Assembly (NCBI GenBank): GCA_021807265.1
Contig: JAKAPH010000002.1
Location: 1-44,617 of the forward strand
DNA: 44,617 bases
Source of the DNA: Actinomycetes bacterium
GTDB lineage: Bacteria; Actinomycetota; Acidimicrobiia; Acidimicrobiales; RAAP-2
Reading direction: 5' to 3'
Part shown: positions 42,099 through 44,617 of the stretch, one piece after another
How positions within the stretch are numbered: position 1 is the first letter of the stretch
Layout: every line of letters starts with the position of its first letter
Made by a program: the position numbers and the translations under genes
Notes under the pieces: model-generated
Databases searched by the model: none
What the model saw: only the letters and a program-made list of their open reading frames with translations
Told to the model about the DNA's origin: nothing

Positions 42099-42121
42099 GG
42101 CGCTCCTTTCTGCTTCTAGTC

Positions 42122-42742
42122 TCACTTCGCGTCTTTGGCGAAGCTGTGGTGGTTACTGCGTTCGGTGGTCAACAGGCTGTCGATCCACGCGAGGTCCAAC
42201 TCGACCGCCTGCGCGGCGTGCTGCATCACGCTGCGGGCGTACGAGTCGAGTTCGTCGTTCGCGGCACCGGCGCGGACTTCGGCCAGGCGCGAGACGAGGT
42301 CGGTGCGGCGACGCTCGAGGAGCGCCACGCGCAGGGCGGGGGTGAGGTACTTCGCGAGCGCCACGCGCATCGTGAAGTTCTTGCCGTCGTCCATGGTGGA
42401 GGGGTCCGCGAGCAGCTCGGCGAACTCCTGGCGACCGCGATCGGTGATGCGGTAGACCTTGCGGCCGCGACGTCCGATGCCCGAGGTCGCGCGCAGCGCG
42501 CGCAGCGACGCCCGCTCACCCGAGAGCGAGCCCGTCGAGAGCGCGCTGAAGCGCGACTCGGTGGCGGCCACGGCCTCGACGCTGCCGTGGCGCTCGAGGC
42601 GCGCGAGGGCGGGGTAGATCGACCCGAAGGACACGTTGCTCGAGATGCCGAGGCGCTCTCGCAACTGCGAGCGGATCTCGTAGCCATGATGGTCACGGTC
42701 CATGAGCAGGCCCAGAATGGCGATGTCCAACACGCGAGCCAT
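42122..42742 (-). CDS. PadR family transcriptional regulator
   Basis: [29 protein letters not shown]...[41 protein letters not shown]. Confidence 0.9.
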   Translation of the reverse strand: MARVLDIAILGLLMDRDHHGYEIRSQLRERLGISSNVSFGSIYPALARLERHGSVEAVAATESRFSALSTGSLSGERASLRALRATSGIGRRGRKVYRITDRGRQEFAELLADPSTMDDGKNFTMRVALAKYLTPALRVALLERRRTDLVSRLAEVRAGAANDELDSYARSVMQHAAQAVELDLAWIDSLLTTERSNHHSFAKDAK

Positions 42743-42752
42743 CATATCAAAT

Positions 42753-42762
42753 CGATATATCG
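42753..42762. promoter_or_regulatory. Candidate PadR operator
   Basis: Palindrome CGATATATCG immediately upstream of padR in the divergent padR/DUF5318 spacer. Confidence 0.4.
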
Positions 42763-42816
42763 AACGTGACATGTGGGTGGCGGGCCATGGACGGCGGGGC
42801 GCTGTAGTCTCACCCA

Positions 42817-43227
42817 ATGGATCGCACGCTACGCACCACCTCGGCCGATGGGGCAGTCGTCGAGTTCGGGCTCGTGCGCCACGCGCTGCTCGAGAAGCTC
42901 GCCACGGGTCTGCTTCGCCCCGAGGACGTGTGCGACGCGCACCCCGAGTTGCTGCGCGCGGCGCGAAACATCGGTCGCTCGAGTGGCGAGCAGTGCCCGG
43001 TCTGTCACGACAGCGAGCTCGTCGAGGTGACCTATGTCTTCGGTGCTCGGCTGCCCGCGGGGGGCACGTGCCCGACGTCGCGCGCCGAGCTGGCCAAGCT
43101 CGAGCGGCGCGAGGAGCCGGTGCAGTGCTACGCCGTCGAGGTCTGCGCCGCGTGCCACTTCCACCACCTGGCGAGGCGGTGGGGTGCCGGCGGCCGGACT
43201 CGTCGGGCGGTTCGCGGCCGAGCCTAA
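42817..43227 (+). CDS. DUF5318 protein with Cys-pair zinc-ribbon-like motifs
   Basis: CPVCHDSELVEVTYVFG...CYAVEVCAACHFHHL; gene neighbour of padR/ino1 as in other actinobacteria. Confidence 0.75.
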   Translation: MDRTLRTTSADGAVVEFGLVRHALLEKLATGLLRPEDVCDAHPELLRAARNIGRSSGEQCPVCHDSELVEVTYVFGARLPAGGTCPTSRAELAKLERREEPVQCYAVEVCAACHFHHLARRWGAGGRTRRAVRGRA

Positions 43228-43236
43228 AGTTGAGTC

Positions 43237-44058
43237 GTGAGCCTGAGCGCATTGACCCTGCGCACCCGCAAGCGCCGTCACGGCGCCGAGCCGATCGTCA
43301 TGGTCACGGCCTATGACGAGCCGGGTGCCCGCTACGTGGACGCGGCCGGCGTCGACATGATCCTGGTGGGCGACTCGGTCGCCAACGTGGTGCTCGGCCA
43401 GGCCGACACCCTGCACGTGACCATGGCCGACATGGTCCACCACGTCAGTGCGGTGGCCGCGGCGCGCCCGGCGGCCCACCTCGTCGCCGACATGCCCTGG
43501 CTGAGTTACCACCTGGGCGAGTTCGAGGCGGTGGCCAACGGCGCCGCACTCGTTCGCGCGGGCGCCGAGAGCGTGAAGCTCGAGGGCGGGCGTAACCGCC
43601 TGAGCGTGGTGCGAGCGCTGCTCGACGCGGAGATCCCGGTCATGGGCCACCTGGGACTGACGCCCCAGAGCGTGCTCGCCTTCGGCGGGTTCAAGGTCCA
43701 GTCCAAGACCCGCGAGGCCGCCAACGCCCTGGTCGAGGATGCCCTGGCGCTACAAGAGGCGGGTGTCTACGCGATCGTGATCGAGGGAGTCCCGGCCGTG
43801 GTGGGCACGATGGTCACCGAGGCGCTCGAGGTCCCCACGATCGGCATCGGCGCTGGTCCGGACACCGACGGGCAGGTCCTGGTGTTCCACGATCTCCTGG
43901 GACTCTCCAACCGCAAGCCCGCCAAGTTCGTCCGCCAGTACGCGGACCTCGGCTCGGCCATCACCGAGGCGGTGTCGCGCTACCGCGACGACGTGCGCGC
44001 CGGGACGTTCCCCGACGACTCCGAGGTCTACCCGACGCCCGCGGGCTGGCTCGACTAG
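43237..44058 (+). CDS. panB: 3-methyl-2-oxobutanoate hydroxymethyltransferase
   Basis: MVTAYDEPGARYVDAAGVDMILVGDSVANVVLG; VKLEGG; GIGAGPDTDGQVLVFHDLLGL. Confidence 0.95.
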   Translation: MSLSALTLRTRKRRHGAEPIVMVTAYDEPGARYVDAAGVDMILVGDSVANVVLGQADTLHVTMADMVHHVSAVAAARPAAHLVADMPWLSYHLGEFEAVANGAALVRAGAESVKLEGGRNRLSVVRALLDAEIPVMGHLGLTPQSVLAFGGFKVQSKTREAANALVEDALALQEAGVYAIVIEGVPAVVGTMVTEALEVPTIGIGAGPDTDGQVLVFHDLLGLSNRKPAKFVRQYADLGSAITEAVSRYRDDVRAGTFPDDSEVYPTPAGWLD

Positions 44059-44163
44059 CCAAAAACGGGCCCCTGGGCTAGACTCATCGGTCCCATCGGT
44101 GATGGGAACGAACCCTGCTGCGTTTTCCGCGCAGCCCGGCACGCCGGACCAGAGGGAAAGGAA

Positions 44164-44508
44164 ATGGCCATGAGGCCCTATGAGACCATGATCGTGTTCG
44201 ACACGACCGTCGACGCACAGTTGATCCAGGTAGCACTCGACCGAGCACTCGAGACGATCCGCACCAACGGTGGAACCCCCGGGACCATCGACCGTTGGGG
44301 CAAGCGCCCACTGGCGTACGAGATCAAGAAGCGCAAAGAGGGGTACTACGTGCTCGTCGAGTTCGCCGGCGAATCGACGACCGTCGACGAGTTGCACCGA
44401 ATCCTGACCCTCGCTGACGAGGTGCTGCGCTTCAAGATTCTTCGTCGAATCGAGCGGACCAGCCGTCGCGTCCCTGCGGCGGCGCGGGCTCGCTCCGAGG
44501 AAGCATAA
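44164..44508 (+). CDS. rpsF: 30S ribosomal protein S6
   Basis: MRPYETMIVFDTTVD...WGKRPLAYEIKKRKEGYYVLVEF. Confidence 0.95.
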   Translation: MAMRPYETMIVFDTTVDAQLIQVALDRALETIRTNGGTPGTIDRWGKRPLAYEIKKRKEGYYVLVEFAGESTTVDELHRILTLADEVLRFKILRRIERTSRRVPAAARARSEEA

Positions 44509-44517
44509 GGAGAGCTG

Positions 44518-44617
44518 ATGCCTGACAACACCATCACGATCGTGGGCAACATCACCCGCGATCCGGAGTTGAAGTTCCTCAACAGCGGCCAGGCTGCGGT
44601 CCGGCTGTCGGTGGCGG
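44518..44617 (+). CDS. ssb: Single-stranded DNA-binding protein, 3'-truncated by the window edge
   Basis: MPDNTITIVGNITRDPELKFLNSGQAAVRLSVA; downstream of rpsF with AAGGAGAG SD. Confidence 0.92.
   Translation, partial: MPDNTITIVGNITRDPELKFLNSGQAAVRLSVA

Overview
This 44.6 kb window of high-GC, actinobacterial-type DNA spans the chromosome replication-origin neighbourhood. The core is gyrA-gyrB-DUF721-recF-dnaN-dnaA (minus strand), then rpmH-rnpA-yidD-yidC-jag-rsmG-parA-parB (plus strand), then a cwlM-like gene, trxA, trxB, degV-like, murJ and a DUF6049-like gene (minus strand), then a CCA tRNA nucleotidyltransferase gene, ino1/padR, DUF5318, panB and rpsF, with ssb cut by the right edge. The left ~16 kb holds accessory and metabolic genes: tandem ABC-2 permeases, a secreted GH25/DUF1906-like protein, a SHOCT protein, SGNH hydrolase, GNAT, secreted hydrolase, methyltransferase, DUF885, flavin oxidoreductase, MazG-like, ECF sigma plus a membrane partner, ABC-F and a DsbA-family protein. 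The strongest non-coding signals are: (1) six perfect 16-bp parS palindromes (TGTTTCACGTGAAACA) in an approximately 1.9 kb non-coding, lower-GC stretch between rsmG and parA; (2) a candidate origin-unwinding element in the dnaA-dnaN spacer, with tandem degenerate DnaA boxes, a GC-rich spacer and a CTA x3 run resembling a DnaA-trio; (3) a textbook intrinsic terminator hairpin inside the 5' coding region of rsmG; (4) a cwlM-like gene that seems to lack amidase zinc ligands and an ordinary start codon; (5) four convergent gene pairs whose stop codons are 0-1 bp apart. No tRNA, rRNA, CRISPR array or transposon was recognised. All calls come from reading the sequence, with no database search.
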